From NCBI GenBank assembly GCA_002633005.1, contig NMRA01000076.1, forward strand, positions 21,284-85,283: a stretch of 64,000 nucleotides of DNA, given 5' to 3'. Source of the stretch: Phoronis australis. Its lineage: Eukaryota > Phoronida > Phoronidae. The position numbers and the translations under genes were made by a program. The notes below the pieces were generated by a model. That model saw only the letters and a program-made list of their open reading frames with translations. It had not been told where the DNA came from and ran no database searches. Shown here one piece after another: positions 50,801 to 60,129 of this stretch; position 1 is the first letter of the stretch, and the number at the start of each line of letters is the position of its first letter.

Positions 50801-53800
50801 TTGTTCATTATCTTCGTAGTAAACAGCGAAAATGTAGGCCTAGTACTCAGGATTACACTGGGCCAGCGATGGCGATTTGCTGTCAGGTGATGCAATGAAT
50901 CAGCTTTTTATCTTTAATCAGGTGGATGTTTGTCTGAGCGCAATTGACTATCTGGTACTGATCCAGGCCTCTTTGTCAGAAAAACTCAACCTTCCGTCTG
51001 ATAGCGTACAAAGTGTAGAGACGGTGTTCAAGAAGGATGAAGCCCAGAAGGTTGTGTTGAATTCTTTTAACGCCTCCCAGGTATTTATGCATGCTAGAAT
51101 ACATTATCATAAAAACGTTCAGCTATCTGTTTTGAAGTCGATTAAACTCATGGATACTGTACATGTAGGCCAGTCCGCCACATTCTTAAAATACTTAAAT
51201 GATATCAAGGGGTTGGTTACATCACTTGAAAATGTATACCAAATTAAGTAATCATTATAATGTTATCCTCTTTTCTGTAATCAAACTGCAAGCTTTTCTA
51301 ACAAAATTTTGTACCTAGACCGGAATCAGAAAATCATCAATCGTCCTAGTCTCTATTTGCCCCAGTCTTCACCAAATTTACATGATTTTACGAAATTTGG
51401 TAACTAGGTTTCAATTAATTAAAAAGACGACGCTGTTTTCAAATGGATTCGACTCATTCCGCGTCACCTAGTGTCCGTTTTTGCTCTTTTTGAATCTTGT
51501 GGGGGTGTTTTCGAGTCTTTTGGGGGCATTTTCGAGTCTTTTTTCGCGTCTGCCTCTCACAGTAAGGGGATTCTGAAAATTGGCATACAGTGTATGCGTT
51601 CCTACTGGGAAGAGGATTAACGATGATTTGCTGAAGGGTTCGATGACTGTGTTGCTCCCTGGTGGTAGATATTTTTCGTCTTAATTCTGAACCCCTGGTA
51701 GGAACTTTCCTAAATTTAGCAAGTGCATTTCTATGAAAGTGACAACGGATGGCGACGGGTTGTGGACGCACCCGACGGCATAGGACTGCACGTTGCACCC
51801 AAGTGTCATTTCTATTTTTTACGTTTACTTCTGTGTTTTCGCTGTTCTTTCATGGGTGTTCATGAAGTTTGGCAAATAAGAAACTATCACGTACTCAACT
51901 GCACCGAGCCGACCTGGTTTCAGATGGATTTGACCCACGTTGCGCGACCTAGCCGAAGCCAAAATCAGCGCTTCCGCCAAAATATCACACAGCATTGTTC
52001 TTTATTTTCGAGTCGTGTTCACCGAATGCTTTTCAACCCACACCTAATACTTTCCAGTATTTTCCTGCTTATAGCATGGAGTTAAAAGCTACGCTATAGG
52101 AACACCAGAAGAGCTCAATGATGTCCTAGTAAAACTCGAATTCCCGGTCATTATGAAACCGCTTTGTGGCAAGGCATCTGTGGGCTGCAGGTTGCTATAT
52201 GATGATGTAGAGTGCCGGCGACATCTGTTGGACTTGAAGAGCGACATGTTGCTACCCGGTGGAAAATCAACTGAGAAGTTATCTTACCAAAATAAAGTAA
52301 GTAATAAATTACAATTAGCAAGAGTGTATATATGCTTACTTTTGTGTGCGTGTACAGTGCATACGATATGTCAGTTCCTAAGATAGAGCAGAGTTAACAT
52401 CGTCAACAAATTATTTGCATTATCATTTCAACAAATTGCGCTCCACCAGACTCGCAATTCTGCTAATTTTTTTTAACTCTCATAGGAGGCGCCACTTTCA
52501 TTTTAGAGAGCAGACGACTTACTTGTCGTAACTGGCACCAGACGACGCTAGTGAATAGTGACGTCGCGGCCAATAGTTTTGGTGGCGGCTCGCGCGCTGT
52601 GCTTTTTGCGCTGTATCTAGTAGCATTAGCAATCAAGTAACATCCGGGGTCTGTTTCATGAAAAGTGACAATTCAGCCCGATTTAATTAGTCTTTTTTAC
52701 CGTTTTAATCGGTCTATATCCGCATCACCTCGTATACGGTCGATCTTAGCTCACCGAGAGGTGTCGCGTTTACCTGTCAGGAACGTGAGAAACGACGCAG
52801 CGACGTCAGGTTTCTTCGGCAGTGTGAGTGCCGCTATGGTTTTCTGTATCGTTCCTGCTTGTGCGAACTATGAAGCTGCAAGGAAAGCGGCTATATCGTT
52901 TTTCGATTTCCTGGAGAGCCCATAATGCTTCGGAAGTGTCTCGCGGTAGTGAAGAATGAAAAGTACGCCGTTACTACCAAGCATGGGGCCATGAAACTTC
53001 TCCGTGTCTGTCAGTGGCCTGCACTTTGTCGGGTCGGTTGTTGATCAGTTTTTGATTATGGAGAATTGTAGTTTGCCATGAACACATGAACAATTACAAT
53101 TAATTCAAGGCGTGACGTTTTATATTACCTGTTTGGTGACTGACTCGTTCGTTAGGCTTCTGTTTGGTCGGGGTGTAGGATGTTTTCGCCACTTCTTTTT
53201 CTCAGCCCTAAAAACGTCATAAGCACACCTTTTTTAGATGCGGTGCAAAATCAGGTTGGTCCGTGAACACATCCTGCGCTTCTCCAAGAATTCGTTTCAT
53301 TTGTGGAATTTCGTGGCAGCAAACCCAAGCGTCAGTCGGTCCATTATAGTGCAGTTAGCCTGAGCTCTGTGACACCATGACAAGATCAAACGGTTTTCGG
53401 AACTATCCATATGTTCCGTTGTCTGTGCACGTTCAGGAGCCTCTGTATTATTTCTTGATCAGTGTATTACGGTTCGAACTGATAGCCTGTGAAACCTAAC
53501 AGTCGCACTGTGAAGTTTTCGTCGGATGAACACTCGTCTAAGTCGGGATTGCCAGTGGCCACGTTGACGTTTATATTGGTAGATCTGTTTCAAAATGAAT
53601 TATTCTTACCCTAACTCATGCTTATATCAAACTGAAACAAAGTCTACATCTCTCGATACAATTTGTAATACCTTGGAGTTTTCGTGTATGCAAATGTTTT
53701 GAGAACCCAGCAATGAATAAACCAATGCGTTACCGGCTTTATATGCAATAAACCGGTTAATTGACCGGGCAACGAGGCCGTGTGAGCTCAAACTAATTCA

Positions 53801-56800
53801 GCGTTTGCTCACAGAAAACTGCTGTGAAACAATAACTCCGTTTTATATCCTATGGTCAGAAGTTAGGGGAATCTTTGTGTAGGTACTCATGTACATTATT
53901 CGAATCATTGTTACTGTACAATTTTTGCCCTGACGATTCTGTGGAAGGGTAACCTGACTTCGCGGTCCCCGACGAGCTAGTAAGTAGATTTGTAGTTTTG
54001 AGGCTAAAACGCCAAATTAATCAGCGTGCACATTTTATCTTTCGCTCACTAGTATAGTCTTTTCGTGACTGGAATTTAAGTTTCTAGCTTAGGCTGTTCG
54101 TGATGTCTTCAATCCGGCCACGATGGGCCTGATCGGGTTCCGAGCCACTGGCCGAGATAGCAAGCTTTTTGTGTGTTTAGAACTGGAAAAATCGCAAGTC
54201 TAAAATTACGACAAGCAACTACGTTCTCCTCTCTGTATTTCACGGAAGGATAATTTGAATTCTTCTCCAGAGAGACCCCAAACTCCCGCGACCGACCTTG
54301 CGATAAATTGGCCTAATGAACTTTGTATGCTACAGTACGTTCGAATTAATAACTAAACATCAGCAACAGCGAAATGAAACAACGCGTTTGTTTGATAACT
54401 CGATGTATTTTTAAGGGTTTTCTATCGAATTTTGATGATTTATTGGTGTAAAGCGATGAATTCAAGCGATAATCTGACATCAGTAAGCGTGTTGTGAACT
54501 GCTGATCGAACCTCTGACGTCATTGGTTAATTTTAACAAATCCGTCTGCCGTCAGCTGTCATGTAAAAGAGCTGTACTTGCTGTTATCGAGTGGAACTAC
54601 TCGATCTAAATAGATGCAAAATAGGCTGTTTTTGGGTGACATTCTCCTTCAAGCGTTCAGTCGGAAATTTACATTGTCAACAAATTCCTCGCAACATCGT
54701 TGATTTACAGCATACGCTCCACACACAGTAACGTCAACATCAGGATTATAGAGCCCAAATGGTAGGTTTACATGCATCATTTGTGAGGGAAATTTTTGAA
54801 GAGAAAGTGTAATTAACGTCACGGTTCCTAGCGAACTCTAAAATGTGACATAACTTGTTCTGAATTGTTTTGTTTGATGTTTAAAAGTGGATAGTTATGC
54901 TTGTTGTTAAGTTCCTGTTAATGATACTCCTTCCGCTTTATTTTAGTTAAAGGCACAGCTTACTCAACTGCCGCCATGTGTCATGAGGTTTCAAAGTCAA
55001 TAGCAAAATAAGGAAAACACAAACAAGACTAAAAATTGTGAAATACTTGAAAACAGCTGTTCAGAAAGGCAAAAACTGTGAATTTAATTCAATCATCAAT
55101 TACGTAACACCAAAAGTGTCTGGCCCTCTACATTGCAATGTCACTGCCGATCTGTACAGGGTTTCAACAAGCCCACTATTTGTAGTCGGTGGCGGATTTA
55201 GAAGGGGGGCAAGGGGGCCATGCCCCCCCTAAAACTCTCCCGAATTCCATTTGGCCGCAAGTCAGAGGCGCAAATGTCTGAGGGGCAAAATNCCCCAATT
55301 AAAAATCCCGGGTTCGCCTCTGGTAGTTGTTGTAACTGATCCACTTCTTAAAAATATCCTTGTAGTTTTGTTTTTATGCTTCTTGATGGTCTCTGAAATC
55401 CAGCCATTGAACTTGATGCATGACCTGTGAAGTGGCCATATTAAATTCCACTTTTGAATGGGTGTTCCATAAAATGCGTATTTTAAAATTTACCTTTTTG
55501 AACAGACTGAACAATTACGTAAAAGCCGGTTCCGGTTGGATACACCTGATTTACGTTGGTCAAAATGCCAGAAATTTGAAAAATATAATTTTAAACCAAA
55601 GTCAAAATGAATATCACGAATCTTCATGTGTCCCCCCTAACGTAATAGTGGCCAGGTCCTTTTAAGATGGTCAATAAGTTCCAGCAGGTCTGTTGGGTCA
55701 GCTCGCTAATTAAAACATAGCAAATATGACAGAAAAACATCATGATTCTACTTTCTATACATGTTCTGGGAAACGGGGTAGTAGCTAGGAAAACCAGACC
55801 ACTCAGTGCTCGAGTCAACACTTTGTATTACGTATATGTAACGACTAGACTTACGGTAGCAAACATCTGTGTGATGCCAATCTTTGCTGATGCTGAGCGA
55901 AACTCATCCGGTGTTCTAAATTAATATACATGCTATCCGGGAAAAGTGGCCGGGGTATGTAATGTGCCGTTATATGACTTATGCATTATTAGTTGAGTAA
56001 CATCGGGACTTTACAGTGCGTAACTTTGATTTCTATTATTTAAGTCCAATGAGATAAATTAAAACGCTGATGCCAAAAACAATCGTCCAGTCTTCAAGAC
56101 AATGATCTTTGTAAATAATTTAGCGCAGTTGTGTTGTGTTTTTGTGGTGAAGATGCCTTTTGTGGGGTTGCCATTCACGTTACGCGCTGTAAGATTTGTT
56201 CGTGTGCGTGATAAGAGTTCTTGCAATGCGTGGTAGGTATTTTGTGAAAGATTGTAAGGGTTTTGTTCAGCGGTAAGAGTTCTGGGTGGGGGCAGTGGGT
56301 TTGTTTCTTCCGTCTGAATTCAACCTCCTTTCCAAGAAGTAGTAAAAGATGGTAGAGGTTTGTCAAAAGATGGCGCCGCCGACATGTGTTTTTCAATACG
56401 TTGGCAAATGAAGTCGTCTGATCTGACTATGCCTTTCGAGGTCTGAAGATGTTTCTTGCGATTCATTTACTCTTTCGTCTCTCGTGATGAACTATTTTAG
56501 TTTAAACTTCTTGCAGGTCGTGGTTATGGAATACCTCAAGGGATCAAAATACTCAGTAGATGTCGTCATCTGTCAAGGGAAACTCGTTGGTGGAGTGGTT
56601 TTACAGAAAGGCCCGCCTGAACTTCCTACATTTTTTCCTACAACTGCCTCAATGCCCGGTTACCTTAGTTACACTAACCAGAAAATTTTGATAAAGGCCT
56701 CATATGATTGCTGTTTGGCCGTTGGACTTAAAAACGGTGTCTATGACGTCGACTTAGCCTGGGCTAATGGCAATGTCCCGAAATTGATCGAAATCAACCC

Positions 56801-57230
56801 GAGACCAGGTGGTCAGGGAATAAATGATATGGCGGCGGCCGTTTATAACCTCGACTTATTTTTCTTAAATGGTCTCCTCAAATGTGGAATTTTCGTTTCA
56901 CCGGAAGACGCGAGTTTTGTTCCCAAAGGACACGCTGTCGCCAAGTTGTTCGATTATAGGCAACATCGACACATTTTAATTTCGTCATTTCCGAAGATGA
57001 TTACGTCACAGAGCTGTCATCGCGGCATTAACCTAATTAGCCCAGGAATGAAGACGACGGAAGAATATCTCGAAGACAACGATGTTACGTACATTGCACC
57101 GATTCTGGTTGTATGTGCGTATCACAGCGAAAGCAGAGGGAAAGCAATTGAGCAACTAAGCATGCTCTTGAAAGAAGCTTCTGTCTGCTCCGGGAATGAA
57201 AACCCAAATGCTCCGATGCTCCTGTTTTGA
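47558..57230 (+). CDS. ATP-grasp carboxylate-amine ligase, copy 2 (four exons, 469 aa)
   Basis: Exons are 47558-47872, 50922-51080, 52075-52296 and 56517-57230, with phase-0 GT-AG introns and an open frame throughout. It has the same domain order as copy 1: pre-ATP-grasp (1-158), ATP-binding lobe with Lys186, 'MEYLKG' near 236, Asp311 and metal-site Glu324/Asn326 with Arg328 in 'EINPRPGG'. At 469 residues it matches bacterial BacD-type L-amino-acid ligases, about half of vertebrate carnosine synthase. The glycine loop is changed to 'KPLCGKASVGC' (Gly192 to Ala and Ser194 to Val relative to copy 1), which may weaken nucleotide binding. The likely reaction is ATP-dependent condensation of an amino acid or other carboxylate with an amine; the substrate is unknown. 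No signal peptide is seen, so it is probably cytosolic. AATAAA at 57806-57811 may end the transcript. Confidence 0.82.
48395..48519 (+). repeat. hAT-like MITE, diverged
   Basis: It contains the family core AAGGGGGCCAT, TTCTCCCAGATT and GGTGCGAATGTCTGACG, and a decayed right end (GGATCTGCAG). Confidence 0.5.
48872..50061 (-). mobile_element. Kolobok-like TTAA element K3 (1.19 kb)
   Basis: The ends are AGGAGAACGCCACCC and its inverse, with TTAA at 48868-48871 and 50062-50065. Orientation is opposite to K1 and K2. An internal deletion joins the sequence just before the THAP start to a later segment, so no zinc finger is left. The subterminal hairpin word is present near the right end. Confidence 0.7.
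50922..51080 (+). CDS. Ligase copy 2, exon 2
   Basis: 53 codons, phase 0, donor CAG|GTATTT. It encodes 'VDVCLSAIDYLVLIQA' and 'KKDEAQKVVLNSFNASQ'. The length is identical to copy 1. Confidence 0.8.
52075..52296 (+). CDS. Ligase copy 2, exon 3 (altered glycine loop)
   Basis: 74 codons, acceptor CTTATAG, donor AAA|GTAAGT. Open frame 'HGVKSYAIGTPEELNDVL', then 'FPVIMKPLCGKASVGCRLL'. The reading frame is clear although a neighbouring frame has stops. Confidence 0.82.
52650..52667 (+). repeat. TCTGTTTCATGAAAAGTG MITE, truncated
   Basis: Only the left inverted repeat remains before element K4 begins. The complete copy sits at the homologous place in copy 1 (41774-42059). Confidence 0.6.
52836..53032 (+). 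pseudogene. THAP domain relic in K4
   Basis: It starts 'MVFCIVPACANYEAARKAAI', with both N-terminal zinc cysteines (C-x4-C) and the ISFF core, then stops at 52923-52925. A +1 shift restores 'LAVVKNEKY' and 'LLRVCQWPALC', where the Trp of RKW and the CxxH are lost. It is clearly dead, but it gives the best view of the ancestral start. Confidence 0.65.
53215..53385 (-). pseudogene. P2X7 C-terminal (ballast)-like domain relic
   Basis: The minus strand reads 'ANCTIM', then after a one-base shift 'PTDAWVCCHEIPQMKRIL', then 'FTDQPDFAPHLKKVCL'. This follows the C-x-x-M-P-T-x4-C-C-x-E-I-P ... D/E-H-P-x-F pattern of the cysteine-rich P2X7 C-terminal domain, which is also found in many invertebrate proteins, some transposon-linked. 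It lies inside K4, antisense to the THAP relic. A frameshift and missing first cysteines mark it as dead. Confidence 0.5.
55188..55322 (+). repeat. hAT-like MITE
   Basis: It begins GGTGGCGGATTTAGAAGG, passes CATGCCCCCCCTAAAACTC and ends in CGCCTCTGG. One N (55292) lies inside. Confidence 0.55.
56517..57230 (+). CDS. Ligase copy 2, exon 4 (adenine and metal site)
   Basis: The acceptor is CTTCTTGCAG. 237 codons plus TGA. It encodes 'VVVMEYLKGSKYSVDVV', 'YDVDLAWANGNVPKLIEINP' and 'RPGGQGIND', then a C-terminal lobe ending 'GNENPNAPMLLF'. It is Tyr (TAT) where copy 1 has TAG. Confidence 0.88.
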   Translation, partial: VVVMEYLKGSKYSVDVVICQGKLVGGVVLQKGPPELPTFFPTTASMPGYLSYTNQKILIKASYDCCLAVGLKNGVYDVDLAWANGNVPKLIEINPRPGGQGINDMAAAVYNLDLFFLNGLLKCGIFVSPEDASFVPKGHAVAKLFDYRQHRHILISSFPKMITSQSCHRGINLISPGMKTTEEYLEDNDVTYIAPILVVCAYHSESRGKAIEQLSMLLKEASVCSGNENPNAPMLLF

Positions 57231-58332
57231 TTCAGATCCTCTGGCGGCCTTTTTACAAAACGCGTGAGACGCCATTGGTGTCCCCAAAGAACTAAGAGAT
57301 AGCGGTCACCCTAAAAGCTGCACAGATAGACTGGTTTTGTGTGATTTCAAGCAGCCAAAATCAGTTTGTGATTGTCTCGAAAAGCAGGCCGAATCCATCC
57401 GAAATCAACTGCCAGCTACGAGAGGCGATTGCCTGCGTGTCACTTCAGTTCTGCGGCATTTGATGGCTCGTGCTCTGGGTCATTATCCATTTTCACAACA
57501 GTGATTGCATTGTGAAGGAATGTAGTGGTCTGGGATGCGCACTCATCGATTTTCGCTATCCTAGTTCTGGCATTTTAAGTAAGTGGCCTGAACCGTTTAA
57601 GAACAGACCGATAAACTTTCAGGTAGCACTTTTCACGCAGCGCTAATTTGGCCAAGCGGCTAAACTGCAACCTTCAAACTGGATTAAATTATGTCACATT
57701 AACGATGGCGCATTTTCCAAATCATTGAACTGGATCTAGTATTCTAAGCGTTTTGCCATCGGTTATTACGACCAAGAACTCGCCGTATTATAAAAAAACA
57801 AAACAAATAAAAGGTTTCGACCCAAAACATGAAACATAAAGTAATGTGTTAAAGCATGGCGTTGTGTGGGGCTTTCAAGATACTCTAACCGCTTCACAGA
57901 AACGGATTTTGATGCAAGCTAGTTCAGTCGAAAGTTAAACCCGGATAATGTTCTTTAAACACAACTCTAACTATATCTTTGAATTTGACATGAATTTTTA
58001 GTTTTAGTTTTTATTTTGTTCGTGCACCACAGATTTAGCGGCCATAAAACGATCATTTTATAGACCACGGTTAGGCATTATTGGATGATGCTGAAAAGTC
58101 TTTGGTGAGGGGTGAATTTTATAATTTTACTTAGCGTCAACATGTGTAAAATACAATATTCGTTCACATAATGAATTATGCGTGCAAGTTCCTAACCATT
58201 ACAAATAGATCACACAGAATATTTGGTCGTGGTCTCTCTTGTCCTAAAACATACATCACAATTAACATTGACTTCTATAAGTAAGCCATATAAAATAGAA
58301 TCCGTAGATATATTCGAGATAACAACACACCA
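57231..58332. other. 3' flank of ligase copy 2 / convergent intergenic region
   Basis: It lies between the convergent ligase and Tctex1 genes. AATAAA at 57806-57811 suits the ligase strand, and TTTATT near 58010 could serve the opposite strand. 58104-58330 is homologous to 43434-43660. About 800 bp (57231-58020) has no counterpart in unit 1. No gene is seen. Confidence 0.5.
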
Positions 58333-58785
58333 CTATTCAACATATATACCATAAACCGTTGCCACCACGTAAAGATTGTTCGTTTTATACGAATAGTCCG
58401 CGTGCGTATCAAAACTTGCGTGACCGACGCACTGACTTCCTATGTTTACACTTCCGCCATGTCCATTATCGCCCACTGTAACGAGACAAACAAACTTATA
58501 CCGATTAAACCCAAGAGTCTTCACTCTCTGTTTCACTTTCTCTGCTAGTTCTTTAGCTTTGTCCTTCGCGGTGCTACTCTCGTATACATAATCCCCGACA
58601 GAGGGCACTACCACATCTTGCATGGCTTGCCGTAGTTTCATAGACGAAATCTTGTTATCTGGCTCAGTCTTGTAAGTGTTCTCGTAGTTCACCGCGGGCT
58701 TGTGGTGATGCGGGTCACTGCGATGGGTAGACGCAGACGTCCCGTGATGAGCGGCATCTTTGGCAGCCTTCATAAACTTCATCAT
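58333..58785 (-). CDS. Tctex1-type dynein light chain (150 aa, single exon)
   Basis: The C-terminal ~115 residues form a Tctex1/DYNLT domain: 'NTYKTEPDNKISSMKLRQAM', 'AKELAEKVKQRVKTLGFNRY', 'YKFVCLVTVGDNGHGGSV' and the terminal 'LYVVATVYGIYVE'. The helix-then-strand order and the YKxVxxVTxG / ATVYGxYxE signatures are typical. Family members are dimeric light chains of cytoplasmic or axonemal dynein, and the longer-N-terminus ones are often ciliary. The first ~30 residues are basic and His-rich. The ATG is preceded five codons upstream by an in-frame TAA, so the start is secure for an intronless reading. It is convergent with ligase copy 2. A fragment of its paralogue remains at 44240-44345. 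Confidence 0.85.
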   Translation of the reverse strand: MMKFMKAAKDAAHHGTSASTHRSDPHHHKPAVNYENTYKTEPDNKISSMKLRQAMQDVVVPSVGDYVYESSTAKDKAKELAEKVKQRVKTLGFNRYKFVCLVTVGDNGHGGSVNIGSQCVGHASFDTHADYSYKTNNLYVVATVYGIYVE

Positions 58786-59251
58786 CTTGAAGGAAGAATG
58801 GCCAACGTAGAATTATGAATAGTCGGCAGGTTGCCTGGCCCCGATCTCTGCGTTGACACGTGCTCCCTCGGTTGGTAGCTTGCTCTACAACAGAAATATA
58901 CATCAGTAAATCGACTGTTATATCCGAGTCTAAGTCCAGACTGGTTGTTGTTTGGCACGTTCTGTACAATTTGTGGTTTTTGCTTGTTCACTCAATTGTC
59001 ACCTCATTAATTGTCGTGACTGTAAATCTCTGCATTGTAGTAGTCTGTCAACCAACAAACCGTGGTGCACGTTTTTAGACCTTGTACTTATATCCGAAAT
59101 ATTTGTTCAAAGATTTGTTGACTCAAGCGTTTCACTATGGGTTGAATAAGTGCAGGTTTAATGGTGTTTTTATCCATCCTTAACAGATGACGCGTTGGTG
59201 AGACGTAGTCAGTGCAGTGGGTAAAACTTGGGTACTGTCTCCCAAGAAGAT

Positions 59252-59415
59252 CAGTGGCGGATTTAAGAGGGGGCCAAGGGGACCATGGCCCACTAAAATT
59301 CTCCCAGATTCCATTTGTCACTGAGTTCGGGGGTGCGAATGTCTGACGGGCAAAATTCAGGCTAATACTCTCCCCTGCCCCCGCCTCCCAACTCAAAATC
59401 CTGGATCCGCCCCTG
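59252..59415 (+). repeat. hAT-like MITE, best-preserved copy
   Basis: The full ~164 bp copy starts CAGTGGCGGATTTAAGAGG and ends CTGGATCCGCCCCTG. No target duplication is clear. Confidence 0.65.
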
Positions 59416-59750
59416 AATATGTTCTGGGTTTCCAGTGCCGTTGTCCCACCCATGATGTCATATGTACAGAGTACAGCATCAACAAGCAAGGTCTAGGTGG
59501 TTTGTGCATCAAATCATACAAACAATACACAGCGGTTTCAGGTGGACGACTGTCTAATCCGGATCGAGGAATTCGTGATCCTAGCATTTAAAGATGGCTA
59601 TTCTTGAGCGTGAACTGGAAATTTCGAGTTTTTAGTTGAGTTTTTTTAGTCCTAGACTATTGGTCATCAAGTGCGTATAGTAAAACAGAAAGGTACATTG
59701 TCGACAGCACAACAGCGGTAACACGTCGATAAAATTTTATTTGATTGAGG

Positions 59751-60129
59751 GGTCCTTTTCATGAAGGTGTCTTCAGACTTAAGACAGAAATTTGGTCCTA
59801 CGCTCCCAATTCACACAATTATTGTTGAACACAGGTTTGACCAAATGATTATGAGTGTATCAGGGTCTAAACAATTATAGAAACTATCCCAATACACGAG
59901 CGACGCAGCACTGAAAAGGTGGGGAGCAATAGCCCCCCCCCCCCCCCAACCCCAGCCCCCTATGGTGCGCTGCCCGTGCAATATGCCCACGCAATAACTC
60001 GCAGTTATGTGTATAGTCTCAGAGATTTTGCATTCTTGCTCAAGTGAATTTTAATTTTTTCAGAGATAATTGTGTGAAGCGTAAGACTAAATTTCTGTTT
60101 TAAGTTTTTTGTCAATTTTCATGAAACAG
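59751..60129 (+). repeat. TCTGTTTCATGAAAAGTG MITE, copy 2
   Basis: The ends are GGTCCTTTTCATGAAGGTG and AATTTTCATGAAACAGA. The inner arms are shared with 41774-42059 (AGACTTAAGACAGAAATTTG and its inverse). A poly-C stretch has inserted or expanded in the centre. Confidence 0.6.

Larger units (their letters stand above)
47873..50921 (+). other. Intron 1 of ligase copy 2 (3.0 kb)
   Basis: It is bounded by GTGAGC and TTTAATCAG. It contains a MITE relic (48395-48519) and element K3 (48872-50061). Nothing else is recognised. Confidence 0.75.
52677..54648 (-). mobile_element. Kolobok-like element K4 (left end lost, ~2 kb)
   Basis: The right end is GGGTGACATTCTCCT followed by a mutated TTAA. The left terminal ~10 bp are gone, joined to MITE sequence. 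It holds a THAP relic with the first zinc Cys intact and an extra ~360 bp (53033-53395) that the other copies lack. Confidence 0.65.
52297..56516 (+). other. Intron 3 of ligase copy 2 (4.2 kb)
   Basis: Both ends align with intron 3 of copy 1 (GAGCAGACGACTT near 52507 and 41560; GATTCATTTACTCTTTCGTC before exon 4). The excess is K4 (52677-54648), a MITE (55188-55322) and unrecognised sequence (54650-55187, 55323-56030). Confidence 0.75.

Noticed and set aside
58715-58991. Upstream extension or extra exon of the Tctex1 gene
   Set aside because: The overlapping minus frames are out of frame with the domain, and an in-frame TAA lies five codons before the ATG.
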